45,960 nucleotides of DNA from WLND01 sp040398845 (GTDB lineage: Bacteria; Actinomycetota; Actinomycetes; S36-B12), in assembly GCA_040398845.1 (NCBI GenBank), contig JBBATH010000021.1, forward strand, positions 1-45,960, read 5' to 3'. The translations under genes were made by a program, and so were the position numbers. Every line of letters starts with the position of its first letter. Positions within the stretch are counted from its first letter, which is position 1. The notes under the pieces were generated by a model, which saw only the letters and a program-made list of their open reading frames with translations, did no database searches and was not told the DNA's origin. Of this stretch, positions 1-8,746 are shown in pieces.

Positions 1-696
1 AGCGACCTGCTGGTGCCCGCGCCGAGCGACGCCCGCACCCGGTGGAAAACGATCGACGGGGTTGACTATCTGCTCGTGACCGCCCTGAGGTTCGCCCCGG
101 TGAGCACCGTGGAGCCCGGCGCGCAATTCACCCTCGATGCCAGCCGGTGGGTGTCGATTCCCGGGCAGCTCGCCTCGAAGTGCATCCGGTATTCCTGCGC
201 CAAACTTGGCACCCAGCAACTCGATCTCACACTCAAGCAGGTCCTTGGCCTGCCGCCGGATGCCGACTACCGCTACGTCTCAGAGTTCTGGGTGAAGCCG
301 GCCGACATGTTCCGGCCATGTACCGACCCGCGGATCACCAACCCCAGTTGCCCAGAACTGGTCGTTGGTGCGTCTGCCGGAATCCCGACGACTGTGGGGG
401 AGGTGACCCTCGCGGACTTCCCTTGGTCGCAGGCGAATTACGCCTGGCGGGCGCCTGACCGATTCCGGCCGAAGGCGGCTGTCTCCTGCGCTCAGGATTA
501 TGCGAACGCATCCGTCGGGCAGTGCTATGGCTTCCCGTGGACCCGCCTCGGATACACCTACGACTGGAGCCCGGGGGCGAAGGACGACATCGGCCTCACC
601 GAATTCGTCGTCGCGAAGGGTGCTGTCGCATATCTGGAGAGGGTCGGGACTCAGCGCGAGTTCTTCCCATTCGCGAAGCGGGGCAGCAAGCCATGA
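1..696 (+). CDS. Hypothetical protein, 5' end outside window
   Basis: The frame is open from base 1, so the first start inside the window (GTG at 13) is probably internal and the gene begins upstream. About 230 residues are visible. There are six cysteines (for example in SKCIRYSC and VSCAQDY), many aromatic residues and no obvious membrane segment, which fits a secreted or envelope protein with disulfides. I do not recognise a family. The stop TGA overlaps the ATG of the downstream exporter gene (ATGA at 693-696), so the two are very likely co-transcribed and translationally coupled; a link to export is inference from that coupling only. Confidence 0.6.
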   Translation, partial: SDLLVPAPSDARTRWKTIDGVDYLLVTALRFAPVSTVEPGAQFTLDASRWVSIPGQLASKCIRYSCAKLGTQQLDLTLKQVLGLPPDADYRYVSEFWVKPADMFRPCTDPRITNPSCPELVVGASAGIPTTVGEVTLADFPWSQANYAWRAPDRFRPKAAVSCAQDYANASVGQCYGFPWTRLGYTYDWSPGAKDDIGLTEFVVAKGAVAYLERVGTQREFFPFAKRGSKP

Positions 697-2225
697 CCTC
701 GCCTGCCGGTGATCGGCGGTGGCTCGTCCTCCTCGCCTTGTCAGCTGGCCTCGCGCTCATCTCCCTTGACAACACGATCGTCAATGTCGCCCTCCCGCGC
801 CTCCAAGAGGATCTCGGCGCTACGACAGCTCAGCTCCAGTGGGTTGTTGACGCCTACTCCGTGCTCTTCGCCGGATCGCTCCTCCTTGCGGGCAGTCTCG
901 GCGACCGGTTCGGTCGCCGGCGAATGCTGTTCGCCGGGCTCGTGATCTTCGCGGCTGGTTCGCTTGGGGCCGCGATGATGACCGACGTCAACGGGCTTAC
1001 GGCCTGCAGGGCAGTGATGGGAGTCGGCGCCGCATTCATCATGCCGTCGACCCTCTCGATTCTTGTCCAGGTGTTCACCGATCCCCGTGAGCGGGCGAAG
1101 GCGATCGGGGTTTGGGCCGCCGTGGCCGGCGTCGGCGTTGCGATCGGGCCGATCGTCGGCGGCGTCCTCCTCGAGCACTACAACTGGAACGCGATTTTCT
1201 GGGTGAACCCGCCGCTGTCGGTCGCGGTGATCATCGCGACGCCGCTGCTGGTACCCGAGTCACGGGACCCGAGCCGGCCGCGATTGGACGTACGGGGCGC
1301 GATGCTGTCGTCGGCCGGAATCATCGCGCTGGTGCTCACGGTCATTGACCTCCCCGACGCCGGGGTAGGCGTGTTCACCCTGTCGACAGGGCTGGCCGCG
1401 GTGCTGCTGCTCGGTGGATTCGTCTGGTGGGAGCGACGTGCACCACGGCCGCTCCTGCCGATGAGTCTGTTCGGCAACCGGTTGTTCGTCGTGTCGATCA
1501 TCTGTGTCGGCCTCGTCTACTTCGCACTCATGGGTGCGATGTTCTTCCTTCCGCAGTTCCTGCAACTCGTGCAGGGCATGACGCCACTTCAGTCCGGGCT
1601 GTCGGTCCTCCCCGGAGCAGGGGGCCTGCTGCTCGCCTCGCTCTTCAGCTCCAGTCTGGCCGAGCGGATCGGCTCACGGCGCACCGTCGTGAGCGGGCTC
1701 AGCCTGGTGACCATCGGACTGCTGTCGATGAGTTTCCTTGCTCCCGGATCTGCGTACCCTTACGTCGGAATGTGCCTCGGGCTCATGGGCATTGGCCTCG
1801 GACTCACCCTGCCCCAAGCCACGAACGGCGTGCTCTCGACCGTGCCCCGTGAGCGGTCGGGGATGGGGTCGGCGGTGAACGACAGCATCGCCGAACTTGG
1901 CGGGTCCTTCGGGGTCGCCGTTCTCGGGGCGATGCTCTCCATCACCTACCGCGGCAGTATCGATGCTGCGATCACCCGCGCCGGTGATGCCATCCGCGAG
2001 GCGCCGATCACGGTTGTCGATGCGGTGCGCGAGTCGCTTGCATCGGCGACGATCGCGATCGCCCGGCTCCCGACGGACGTTGCCGCACCGGTGCAGCAGG
2101 TCGCCGGTGATGCATTCGTGACCGGCATGGGATGGGCGCTTCTCACTGGGGCGATCGTGACTGCAGGTGGAGCGGTACTCGCCTGGCGCTGGTTCCCTGA
2201 TCGTGTCGCCGCGGCGGCCGAATAG
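693..2225 (+). CDS. MFS drug exporter, DHA2 (14-TM) family
   Basis: A 510-residue major facilitator protein, expected to be a proton-driven drug efflux pump in the cytoplasmic membrane. The N-terminus (about residue 10 on) has the helix-1 signature ALISLDNTIVNVALPRLQ, where the DxTIVNVALP pattern is typical of the EmrB/QacA DHA2 group. Motif A follows between helices 2 and 3 (GDRFGRRRML). A motif-C-like GVGVAIGPIVGG marks an antiporter. About 14 hydrophobic segments can be counted, and a soluble loop near residues 425-470 precedes the last helix. The ATG at 693 was chosen because it overlaps the upstream stop and gives the conserved start; a longer frame from 522 adds an arginine-rich, unrelated extension. 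The next gene starts 2 bases after the stop. Substrate cannot be told. Confidence 0.9.
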   Translation: MTSPAGDRRWLVLLALSAGLALISLDNTIVNVALPRLQEDLGATTAQLQWVVDAYSVLFAGSLLLAGSLGDRFGRRRMLFAGLVIFAAGSLGAAMMTDVNGLTACRAVMGVGAAFIMPSTLSILVQVFTDPRERAKAIGVWAAVAGVGVAIGPIVGGVLLEHYNWNAIFWVNPPLSVAVIIATPLLVPESRDPSRPRLDVRGAMLSSAGIIALVLTVIDLPDAGVGVFTLSTGLAAVLLLGGFVWWERRAPRPLLPMSLFGNRLFVVSIICVGLVYFALMGAMFFLPQFLQLVQGMTPLQSGLSVLPGAGGLLLASLFSSSLAERIGSRRTVVSGLSLVTIGLLSMSFLAPGSAYPYVGMCLGLMGIGLGLTLPQATNGVLSTVPRERSGMGSAVNDSIAELGGSFGVAVLGAMLSITYRGSIDAAITRAGDAIREAPITVVDAVRESLASATIAIARLPTDVAAPVQQVAGDAFVTGMGWALLTGAIVTAGGAVLAWRWFPDRVAAAAE

Positions 2226-2227
2226 GC

Positions 2228-4555
2228 ATGATTGCGCGGATTCTCGTCGTGCTGGCGGTCGCGGGCGCCCTCGGGGCCGTCGGCACCTGGGCACTCCAGT
2301 CGCAAGACCCCGCCCTGCCGGTGTCAGCCGAAGCCCAGGCTGGCCTCCCGTCGGCCCGTGGGCCCGCGACCTGCTCGGACCTCGATGCGGATGGCTGCAT
2401 CGACTCCGGGTTCGATCCCAAGCGTGATGGACTGTCGTTCGCAAATGGTCCAGCAACGGGCACCCTCTCCGCCACCGCGCTCATCGCACTCTTTGGCGCC
2501 GAGTCCGTCTGTGCGACGCTTTCGGAGCAGGGGTGCGTCCTGTACCCGGCGGCCGCGGGGTGGGCGAGGCAGGTGAACGAGGCGATGGTCGGGGGCCGTT
2601 GCGAGGGCATCGCTGTACTGGCCCAGCGGATCTTCGGCGGCGAAATCTCGGTCGAGGATCTCGATCCCGAGGCAGCAACGACCTCGGCGCTCACGAGTTC
2701 GAACCCGGCCGTCACCGGAGCGATCCAGACTTGGTGGGCGACCCAATTCCTCGCGCCGGTGCAGGCTGCGGCTGTCTCGTCCCGGCTCTACACACCGTCA
2801 TCGATCGTCCAGGAGTTATCCGGGGGCTTGCTTGCCAATACGGGCTACACCCTTGGCCTCGCGGTTCCCGGTGCGGCCCGCTCGGTGCTTCCGTTCGCCG
2901 TTCACCGCAGTGGCGAAGAGTTTGCAGTCTCGGTCTATGACGGCAACTATCCGGGAACGACGCAGGAGATCCTCGTCGACCCGCGGTCGGAGCGCTGGCG
3001 GTACGCCCCCGGCGCGCCCACCAGGTCTGTTGACGCCTGGGAGGGGGGCATGGGAACGATGGAACTCACGCCGATGTCGATCAGGGCGCTGCCTGCCCGT
3101 GCCCCCTTCGATGCCTCGATGCTCGCGCTCAGTCCCGTATCCGGAGCGAGTGAGGCGAGCGTGACGGTGCTCGTCACCTCACCTGATCCATCCGCACGGT
3201 TGGGAGTTGCCCTGACAATCAAGGGCACAACACTCGATGTGAGCGAAACGGGTGCCAAACTGCCACGCGGCGTGACCGTCCGGCGAATCCTCGGCGCAGG
3301 TCCCGCTGGCTCCGGGGTGACCGTGACCATCGATCGCGGCCAGGTCCCATCCTTTGCGGCGGCCCCAATCGCTTGGAAATCGGCTGGATCGTTGATCCCG
3401 ACGACGATGTCTATTGACGCCCCGGGAAGGCCGCGGATCACGGTGAGGTCGCCGAACACCCTGGGGGCTCAAACCCTGTGGGCGAACACCCAGCGTGGCA
3501 CGAACCTCATGCGTAGCCGGGGTTCCGCTCGAGATGAGTTTCCGCTTATCGCCGTGAAGTCCGGGCGCACCTTCGTCCGAGGCCCGCAGGTGAACATCGC
3601 GAACGGGCTGAACAGCCTCAATCTCACCCTGCCGACCGCTGCACTTCACCTTGAGGTGCGCAAGGGGAGAGCCGGAGGCGCCGAGATCGAATTTCGCTCC
3701 AGTCAAGGTCGGATGCTCGCAGTTTCCGAGGTGCCGTTCGACACCCCGAGCGGACGGGTCCGGGTGAAGGATGTCAGTGTCTCGGACTCCGGGCGCGCGC
3801 TCCATGAATCAGAGATATTCGCTCGGCCAGTGCCGATCGATACATCCGTGCTTGAGGTCCTCGAGGCTGTTGCGTCAGCCGATATCGAGGCGGTGGACGG
3901 GACGGCGTCAAATGCCGACTCGGGCGGGGGCGACGCAGCGCAATTGGCGATTGCCGTCTCGAATGTCGGGCGATCAGGTGTGGCAGGCACGCCGGTACAG
4001 CTCACGAGCAGTGGCGGCTCTGGGACAGGCGCGGTGAGGTTCGTCGTGACGGGCGAGAGCTGCGCCATCGTCCGCGGCGCGCTCAACGCGAGTGCACCCG
4101 CGAACTGTCGGGTCACGGCCACCCGTGCGGGCAGTGGAATCTTCGGCGCCTCGGCCTCCGCCCCGGTCGTGTTCACTTTTCGGGCGGCTCAGCAGGCGCC
4201 GCTCGTCATCGGCAAAATCTCACGACCCGCCCTGGTCGCAACCCCCGTCCGGCTGACGACCCTCGGCGGCTCAGGCAACGGGGGCGTGAGCTTCTCGGTG
4301 CGGGGTAAGGGGTGTTCGGTATCACGCGACGTCCTCGTGGCGAACCGGCCCGGAACATGCGTGGTGACGGCCACGAAGGCGGGAAGCGGGATCTACTCGG
4401 CGGTGCGCTCCCGGTCGCGGTCGATGACCTTCTCCCGAGCCCCCCAGCAACCACCGCTCATCTCGATTGAGCCACCCGCGGTAGCTACTACCCCGCCGGA
4501 ATCTCGATCGTGGCGCGCACCATCTGGTGATCGGAGCCCTGGAACTCCGGGATGA
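2228..4555 (+). CDS. Secreted protein with papain-like fold region and two Ig-like repeats
   Basis: 775 residues starting with a signal peptide (MIARILVVLAVAGALGAVG). The first half holds CVLYPAAAGWARQVNEAM, GGRCEGIAVLAQRIFGG and, about 130 residues on, PFAVHR followed by VYDGNYPG. This layout resembles a family of secreted papain-like proteins with G-[HR]-C-x-G, His and YDxNxPG blocks; the usual GHAV histidine is not present here (AARSVLP instead), so an active peptidase is doubtful. Residues about 575-740 form two tandem repeats built on GGSGTGAVRFVV...C...C.VTATRAGSGIF and GGSGNGGVSFSV...C...C.VTATKAGSGIY, an Ig-like bacterial surface repeat. The start follows the exporter stop by 2 bases, so it belongs to that operon. 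The last 68 bases overlap, tail to tail, the gene on the other strand; the final ~25 residues look like non-conserved read-out. Confidence 0.75.
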   Translation: MIARILVVLAVAGALGAVGTWALQSQDPALPVSAEAQAGLPSARGPATCSDLDADGCIDSGFDPKRDGLSFANGPATGTLSATALIALFGAESVCATLSEQGCVLYPAAAGWARQVNEAMVGGRCEGIAVLAQRIFGGEISVEDLDPEAATTSALTSSNPAVTGAIQTWWATQFLAPVQAAAVSSRLYTPSSIVQELSGGLLANTGYTLGLAVPGAARSVLPFAVHRSGEEFAVSVYDGNYPGTTQEILVDPRSERWRYAPGAPTRSVDAWEGGMGTMELTPMSIRALPARAPFDASMLALSPVSGASEASVTVLVTSPDPSARLGVALTIKGTTLDVSETGAKLPRGVTVRRILGAGPAGSGVTVTIDRGQVPSFAAAPIAWKSAGSLIPTTMSIDAPGRPRITVRSPNTLGAQTLWANTQRGTNLMRSRGSARDEFPLIAVKSGRTFVRGPQVNIANGLNSLNLTLPTAALHLEVRKGRAGGAEIEFRSSQGRMLAVSEVPFDTPSGRVRVKDVSVSDSGRALHESEIFARPVPIDTSVLEVLEAVASADIEAVDGTASNADSGGGDAAQLAIAVSNVGRSGVAGTPVQLTSSGGSGTGAVRFVVTGESCAIVRGALNASAPANCRVTATRAGSGIFGASASAPVVFTFRAAQQAPLVIGKISRPALVATPVRLTTLGGSGNGGVSFSVRGKGCSVSRDVLVANRPGTCVVTATKAGSGIYSAVRSRSRSMTFSRAPQQPPLISIEPPAVATTPPESRSWRAPSGDRSPGTPG

Positions 4556-5609
4556 ACGTGCCGTCGGGATTGAGCCGGATCACCACCTCGTAGTCGGTGA
4601 CGACGACGCCGGCCCCCTTCGTCATGATGTAGTCGATTCGGGTCGCGTCGAGCACGGGGTTCCTCTTGGAAGTCTTGAACTTGTAGGGCTTCTTCGGGAA
4701 GCCCTGCTCGGCGAGCAGAAGAGGGTTGTAATTGATGGTCGAGTACTCGACGTTGCGCTTCACAGGCGCATTCGCCGCATCGGCCCAACCAGCGTCGGTA
4801 AGCGTCTTTTGGACGCCCTGCGGCTGCCGCTTGCGATACGAGTTGAGGTCGGCCATGAGAACAACCGGCACGCCCGACATCCCGTGGGCGTCATTAAGTG
4901 TCTGTACCCAGCCATCGAGGGCGGCCCCAAATGCGATGCGTGACGCCTCGTTCGCAGGGTCCTTGAAGGTTGATACGTGCACAGAAAGAGCGAGGAAGGG
5001 ACCGGCACCGTTGAGGCCCTTGAGGTAGGCCCACACCACCTTGCGGGGCGCCGCGTCAGCGGTGAGTCCCTGCGCGATTCGCGACATCGGCACCGTGCCT
5101 GCGGACGGGGTGCCGTTGGGGGTGGTGACCTGCTGGACCGTGCTCGTCTTGAACAGCATGCCGGTGGTGTGGGTGCATGGCCGAGGATTCGCGGCGGTCC
5201 ACTTGCACTCATCTGAATCAGCCGTGTAGGCGGGAGCCACGAAGCCATAGGGAGCCGTGAGATTCTGAATGTCGAGGTACTGGGTCTTGGCGTTCGTGGT
5301 CGGCCAGTGAGTGGCCTCCTGAAGGCCGACGACGTCGACGGACGACTCGACGATGGTCCGGGCCACCTTCTCCCGGCGGATATCCCATGAGGGAGCCGGC
5401 GCCGCGCAGTCGGTCTTGCAGACGTTGAAGGTGGCAAACACCAGTGCGGGGGATCCTGCCCGAGTGGCAGCCTCGGCCGGTGCCTGAAGTGCCAGCCCGG
5501 CAAGCAGGGCTGCGGCACCCAATCCAACGACGAGACGCGGGCGAGACGGGGTCAGGGTGTTGATCTGCATAAAGGGAGAATAGGCCACCTGTCTAGTGCC
5601 CTTCGACAT
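4488..5609 (-). CDS. Secreted endonuclease/exonuclease/phosphatase-family protein
   Basis: 373 residues of the metal-dependent EEP hydrolase fold (DNase I, sphingomyelinase and phosphatase relatives). The fold's blocks are in order: FATFNVCK, VDVVGLQEATHW (metal-binding Glu), SVHVSTF, MADLNSYR (Asp-Asn pair), ATRIDYIM and the C-terminal GSDHQMVRATI (catalytic Asp-His). A signal peptide lies before the domain (VVGLGAAALLAGLALQAP, then AEAA), so the protein acts outside the cell. I chose the ATG at 5609, which has GCGGAG just upstream; ATG 5570 would also give a good signal peptide but lacks a ribosome site, and the longer frame from 5672 runs through a DNA repeat that looks regulatory. Substrate (nucleic acid, phospholipid or sugar phosphate) cannot be told. 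Confidence 0.85.
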   Translation of the reverse strand: MSKGTRQVAYSPFMQINTLTPSRPRLVVGLGAAALLAGLALQAPAEAATRAGSPALVFATFNVCKTDCAAPAPSWDIRREKVARTIVESSVDVVGLQEATHWPTTNAKTQYLDIQNLTAPYGFVAPAYTADSDECKWTAANPRPCTHTTGMLFKTSTVQQVTTPNGTPSAGTVPMSRIAQGLTADAAPRKVVWAYLKGLNGAGPFLALSVHVSTFKDPANEASRIAFGAALDGWVQTLNDAHGMSGVPVVLMADLNSYRKRQPQGVQKTLTDAGWADAANAPVKRNVEYSTINYNPLLLAEQGFPKKPYKFKTSKRNPVLDATRIDYIMTKGAGVVVTDYEVVIRLNPDGTFIPEFQGSDHQMVRATIEIPAG

Positions 5610-5622
5610 GATCTCCGCTTCC

Positions 5623-5660
5623 CGGGCTCGGAATGCGAGATTTCGGGCACGGAATGCGAG
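5623..5660. repeat. Two 17-bp direct repeats with 21-bp period, possible operator
   Basis: CGGGC-t/a-CGGAATGCGAG occurs at 5623-5639 and again at 5644-5660, exactly 21 bp apart (two helical turns), with one mismatch. The pair lies in the divergent region between the EEP gene and the pentapeptide gene, so it could bind a regulator of one or both. If the EEP gene really starts at 5672 the repeat would instead encode a duplicated LAFRAR peptide. Confidence 0.5.
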
Positions 5661-5747
5661 GCATCCGAGCACTGCTATGCCAGAAGTGTTCGATGCAGCG
5701 GCCTTGGCCCCATAGGCTATGCACGAAGCATTGAGGAGAGGGTTCGT

Positions 5748-6968
5748 ATGAGCGTCAGTGGGTCAGAGGTAAGCGTCACGAATTTAGATGTTGCCTCGCC
5801 GGGCACCCCCGGGTCGGATGTCGTTCGGGCATCCCTCGTTGAGGCCAGCCTGCGCAAGGCCGATATGTCGGGCGCCATGATGCGCTGGGCGAACCTGTCC
5901 GGAGCTGACCTCTCTGAGGCGAACCTCCGCAAGGCAGATATCTCCGGCGCGGTCCTCACCGGGGCAGATCTACACCTCGCCATCTTCATCAGGGCTGATC
6001 TGCGCTGGGCGAACATGGTCGAGGCGAACCTCGGCTCCGCCAACCTCACCCGCGCCGATATGACCGGGTCAATCCTCACCGGTGCCGATCTGCGCAAGGC
6101 GAACCTGACCCGCGCCAAGCTGGGCAAGGCCGATCTCGCGACGCCTCCGCCTGTCGATGGCGCGTCCGGCTCGGGAGATGACGCCGATGTGAAGGTCACC
6201 GACCTGAGTGAGGCAATGCTCACCCGCGCGGACCTGACAGGCGCGAACCTCTCGCACTCGCTCCTCGCTCGGGCGAACCTCACCCGGACCGTGCTCACCG
6301 AGGCAAATCTCAGCAACGCCGGACTTGCAGGCATCGTCGCGAGTCGGGCGATCCTCAATCATGCTGACCTGAGCGGGGCCGACCTCACGGGTGCGAACCT
6401 CTCCGGCGCGAACCTCACGAACGCAAACCTCAAGGGTGCCAACCTGAGTGGTGCCAACCTCTCTGGTGCCAACCTGTCGGGCGCGGACCTCACTGGCGCA
6501 GACCTGACGAACGCGAATGCCCGCGGAGCCAAGCTACCCAAGGCCAACATGCGCGGAGTGCAGCTTTCGCCCGCCGATCTTTCTGGCGCCGACCTCACCG
6601 GTGCGGATCTCACCGACGCCAATGTCTCGGGAGCAAACCTTTCCAAGGCGACCCTCATTCGCACAAACCTCGCCGGCGTGAACCTGCTCGGAGCAGACCT
6701 CACGGGCGCAGATCTCTCGCAGGCGAGTCTGTTCGGTGAGCCTCCGCTGCTCGAGACACTGTCCGGCGACAAGCAGGTGGAGTCGAATCGGCCGCCGGTC
6801 ATCAGGACTCCGGGCGATGCGCCGCGTCAGGCGATTGCCGCAACCGCCGCGCCGCAGGAGCCGGCGAAGGCTGCCGCACCTGCTCCTGCGACAGGGCCTG
6901 TCAAGAAGCCGGTGGTGAAGCAGCCGCCAGCCTCGGTGCCGGGATCGGATCCGTTGGCGCCCGCGTAG
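5748..6968 (+). CDS. Pentapeptide-repeat protein
   Basis: 406 residues. From about residue 28 to 330 the chain is almost entirely A(D/N)LxG/xA-type pentapeptides, e.g. ADLSGADLTGANLSGANL, which fold as a right-handed quadrilateral beta-helix. One interruption of about 20 residues (PPPVDGASGSGDDADV) splits the helix into two coils. The C-terminal ~75 residues are Pro/Ala/Lys rich and probably disordered. No signal peptide or membrane segment, so cytoplasmic. The start is set by TTGAGGAGAGG upstream of the ATG. Some relatives mimic DNA and protect gyrase (Qnr, MfpA), but most have no known role and nothing here picks one. The 3' 142 bases overlap, antisense, the end of the histidine kinase frame. 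Confidence 0.92.
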   Translation: MSVSGSEVSVTNLDVASPGTPGSDVVRASLVEASLRKADMSGAMMRWANLSGADLSEANLRKADISGAVLTGADLHLAIFIRADLRWANMVEANLGSANLTRADMTGSILTGADLRKANLTRAKLGKADLATPPPVDGASGSGDDADVKVTDLSEAMLTRADLTGANLSHSLLARANLTRTVLTEANLSNAGLAGIVASRAILNHADLSGADLTGANLSGANLTNANLKGANLSGANLSGANLSGADLTGADLTNANARGAKLPKANMRGVQLSPADLSGADLTGADLTDANVSGANLSKATLIRTNLAGVNLLGADLTGADLSQASLFGEPPLLETLSGDKQVESNRPPVIRTPGDAPRQAIAATAAPQEPAKAAAPAPATGPVKKPVVKQPPASVPGSDPLAPA

Positions 6969-8746
6969 CAGCAGGCCATACCGTCCTGGGACGGGCATTC
7001 TTCCCGTGACTTCACGTGCACTCGCAGCCGCGTGAGATTGTCGGGTGTTCTACGACGACTCCAGTCCTCAGCGGCCACCGCATCGAGATAACGGGACCCC
7101 AATCCGGGCGCGGCGCTCACCAGCGTGGCGCCTGTCGACCCGTTATCGTCGACGATGACCTCCCAGCCATCCGGGCAATGACGAATCGTCACCTCGATGC
7201 AGGTTGCCTGACCGTGTCGCGCGGCGTCGTTGACGCCCTCGGTAACAACACTCAGGAGCTTCCTTTTGGCGGATTCGTCAGGAGTCGGTTCGGCGTCAGC
7301 GTGGATTCGGACGTCGACAAGTCCTGACCACGCCGATTGGAGCTCGCTCAGCTCAACGAGCATTGAGGGCGAGGCTGCCGCCATATCGGGAGCCCCAATT
7401 GACGACGGCGAGTTGCCGGCGCGTTCGAGGAGTGTCCTGGCCTCCGTCAAGGCAAGGCGTGCCTGCTCGGAGTCTCGCGAGCTGATAGCGAATTCGAGCC
7501 GCATCACGGCGGTGGTGAGCAGTCCGCGAACCGAGCCATGCAGGTGCATTGCGATCTCGCGTCGAAGCTCTTCGAGGTCATGGGCTCGGCTGGCCCGCCG
7601 AACGTCGCCCCCGGTGATTGACTGGCGCAGACCGAGAACGACGCCTTCGCTTGCGATCGACAGTCCGCGCGCCAGATTAAGCAGTGGGTAGACGCCCGCG
7701 AGCCATAGGGCGCCGGCGAGTGCCAGCCGCAAGGCGATGCGGCTGTCTCCGCCAGTCTGGACGAGCACGAAGTACAGCGGGACGCAGGAGAGTGCCAGAA
7801 CTGGCACCGAACCGATGACGACGGCCACGGCGAAGTGTGGCGCCATTCGCGTGGCTGCATTGACGATGAGGGACACGGCGCTGCCGTAGGCAGCTAGGAG
7901 TACCAACGACACCAATTGAATTGTGACGGGCTGGCTTTGGGTGAGGCGAAGGGTCGTGAAGATGAAGAGCGGAATGCCGAGCAGGAGGAGTTGATACGGC
8001 TGCTGGGCAGCAAGGGCGTGAACGGCCATCATCGGACGCAGCCGCCCAGAGCGCTCAGGCGTCCACATGCCGTGGCTCAGTGATCGCAGGGCACGATCCG
8101 ATCTGGACCGAAGCGCGATGACGACGGAACGAGCCTCTCCCAACGAATCCACGCCGTTCATGCTCGTTGCACCGGATGGGAGGACTGACGCGGCATCCAA
8201 GGCTGCGTATTGCCACATCTGCGATCGCAGGAGATCAAGTGCCTCCTGCTCGGTGGCATCAGCATCGACGCTCCGCGCCAGTGTGGTGAGGAGGCGATCG
8301 CGTTCGGAGCGGAAGCGCTCACGGGCATCGAGGAGATAGGCGATTGAGCACAGGGCGATGGCCCCGGTGACAGCGGCTACCAACCAAGGGCGTGAGACGT
8401 ACCCTGATCCGTCCATTCCGGCCAAGGTCACCACAAGATCTTGGGCCACGATGACCGATGCCGCAGCAACGAATCCAACGGCCGCGACGAGGGCAACCGG
8501 CACTGGCCGGACTCGGCGATTGCGCAGGACGGTGATGGTTGACAACCACATGGTTCCGCCGAAAAAGACGAGGAAGGTGACGAGATCAATGAGGAGTCCG
8601 ACCATGCGCACACTTGGCTGCGCGAACAGCGGATCGAGGAGACGGGACAGACTCGTGAAGGACAGGCAGATGATGAACGCCGGCCAGGAGACTGCCCATC
8701 GACCGCCGATGCGCTCGCGCAGCGTCGGGGATCGCGGCTTATCCAC
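6827..8746 (-). CDS. Two-module membrane sensor histidine kinase (NarX/DesK-like core)
   Basis: 639 residues starting at GTG. Layout: a first membrane cluster (about residues 20-140), a cytoplasmic helical stretch (about 140-245) with no ATPase domain, a second membrane cluster (about 250-360), then a dimerisation/phosphoacceptor block (REIAMHLHGSVRGLLTT, His about 401-403) and an HATPase domain with N-box VVTEGVNDAARHG (about 500-512) and VDDNGS (about 533). The usual Asp after the His is Gly, and the second glycine box is weak. The kinase ends near residue 580; the last ~60 residues are Gly/Ala/Cys rich and lie antisense to the pentapeptide gene tail, so they may be read-out. The start overlaps the response regulator stop by 8 bases (8739-8746), so the regulator gene comes first and the two are coupled. 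Confidence 0.85.
   Translation of the reverse strand: MDKPRSPTLRERIGGRWAVSWPAFIICLSFTSLSRLLDPLFAQPSVRMVGLLIDLVTFLVFFGGTMWLSTITVLRNRRVRPVPVALVAAVGFVAAASVIVAQDLVVTLAGMDGSGYVSRPWLVAAVTGAIALCSIAYLLDARERFRSERDRLLTTLARSVDADATEQEALDLLRSQMWQYAALDAASVLPSGATSMNGVDSLGEARSVVIALRSRSDRALRSLSHGMWTPERSGRLRPMMAVHALAAQQPYQLLLLGIPLFIFTTLRLTQSQPVTIQLVSLVLLAAYGSAVSLIVNAATRMAPHFAVAVVIGSVPVLALSCVPLYFVLVQTGGDSRIALRLALAGALWLAGVYPLLNLARGLSIASEGVVLGLRQSITGGDVRRASRAHDLEELRREIAMHLHGSVRGLLTTAVMRLEFAISSRDSEQARLALTEARTLLERAGNSPSSIGAPDMAAASPSMLVELSELQSAWSGLVDVRIHADAEPTPDESAKRKLLSVVTEGVNDAARHGQATCIEVTIRHCPDGWEVIVDDNGSTGATLVSAAPGLGSRYLDAVAAEDWSRRRTPDNLTRLRVHVKSREECPSQDGMACCYAGANGSDPGTEAGGCFTTGFLTGPVAGAGAAAFAGSCGAAVAAIA

Noticed and set aside
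1674..2456. 260-codon minus-strand frame opposite the exporter
   Set aside because: Arg/His-rich shadow of the MFS gene.
5830..6730. DNA-level tandem repeat
   Set aside because: The repetition comes from pentapeptide protein repeats; codons vary, so it is not a separate DNA element.
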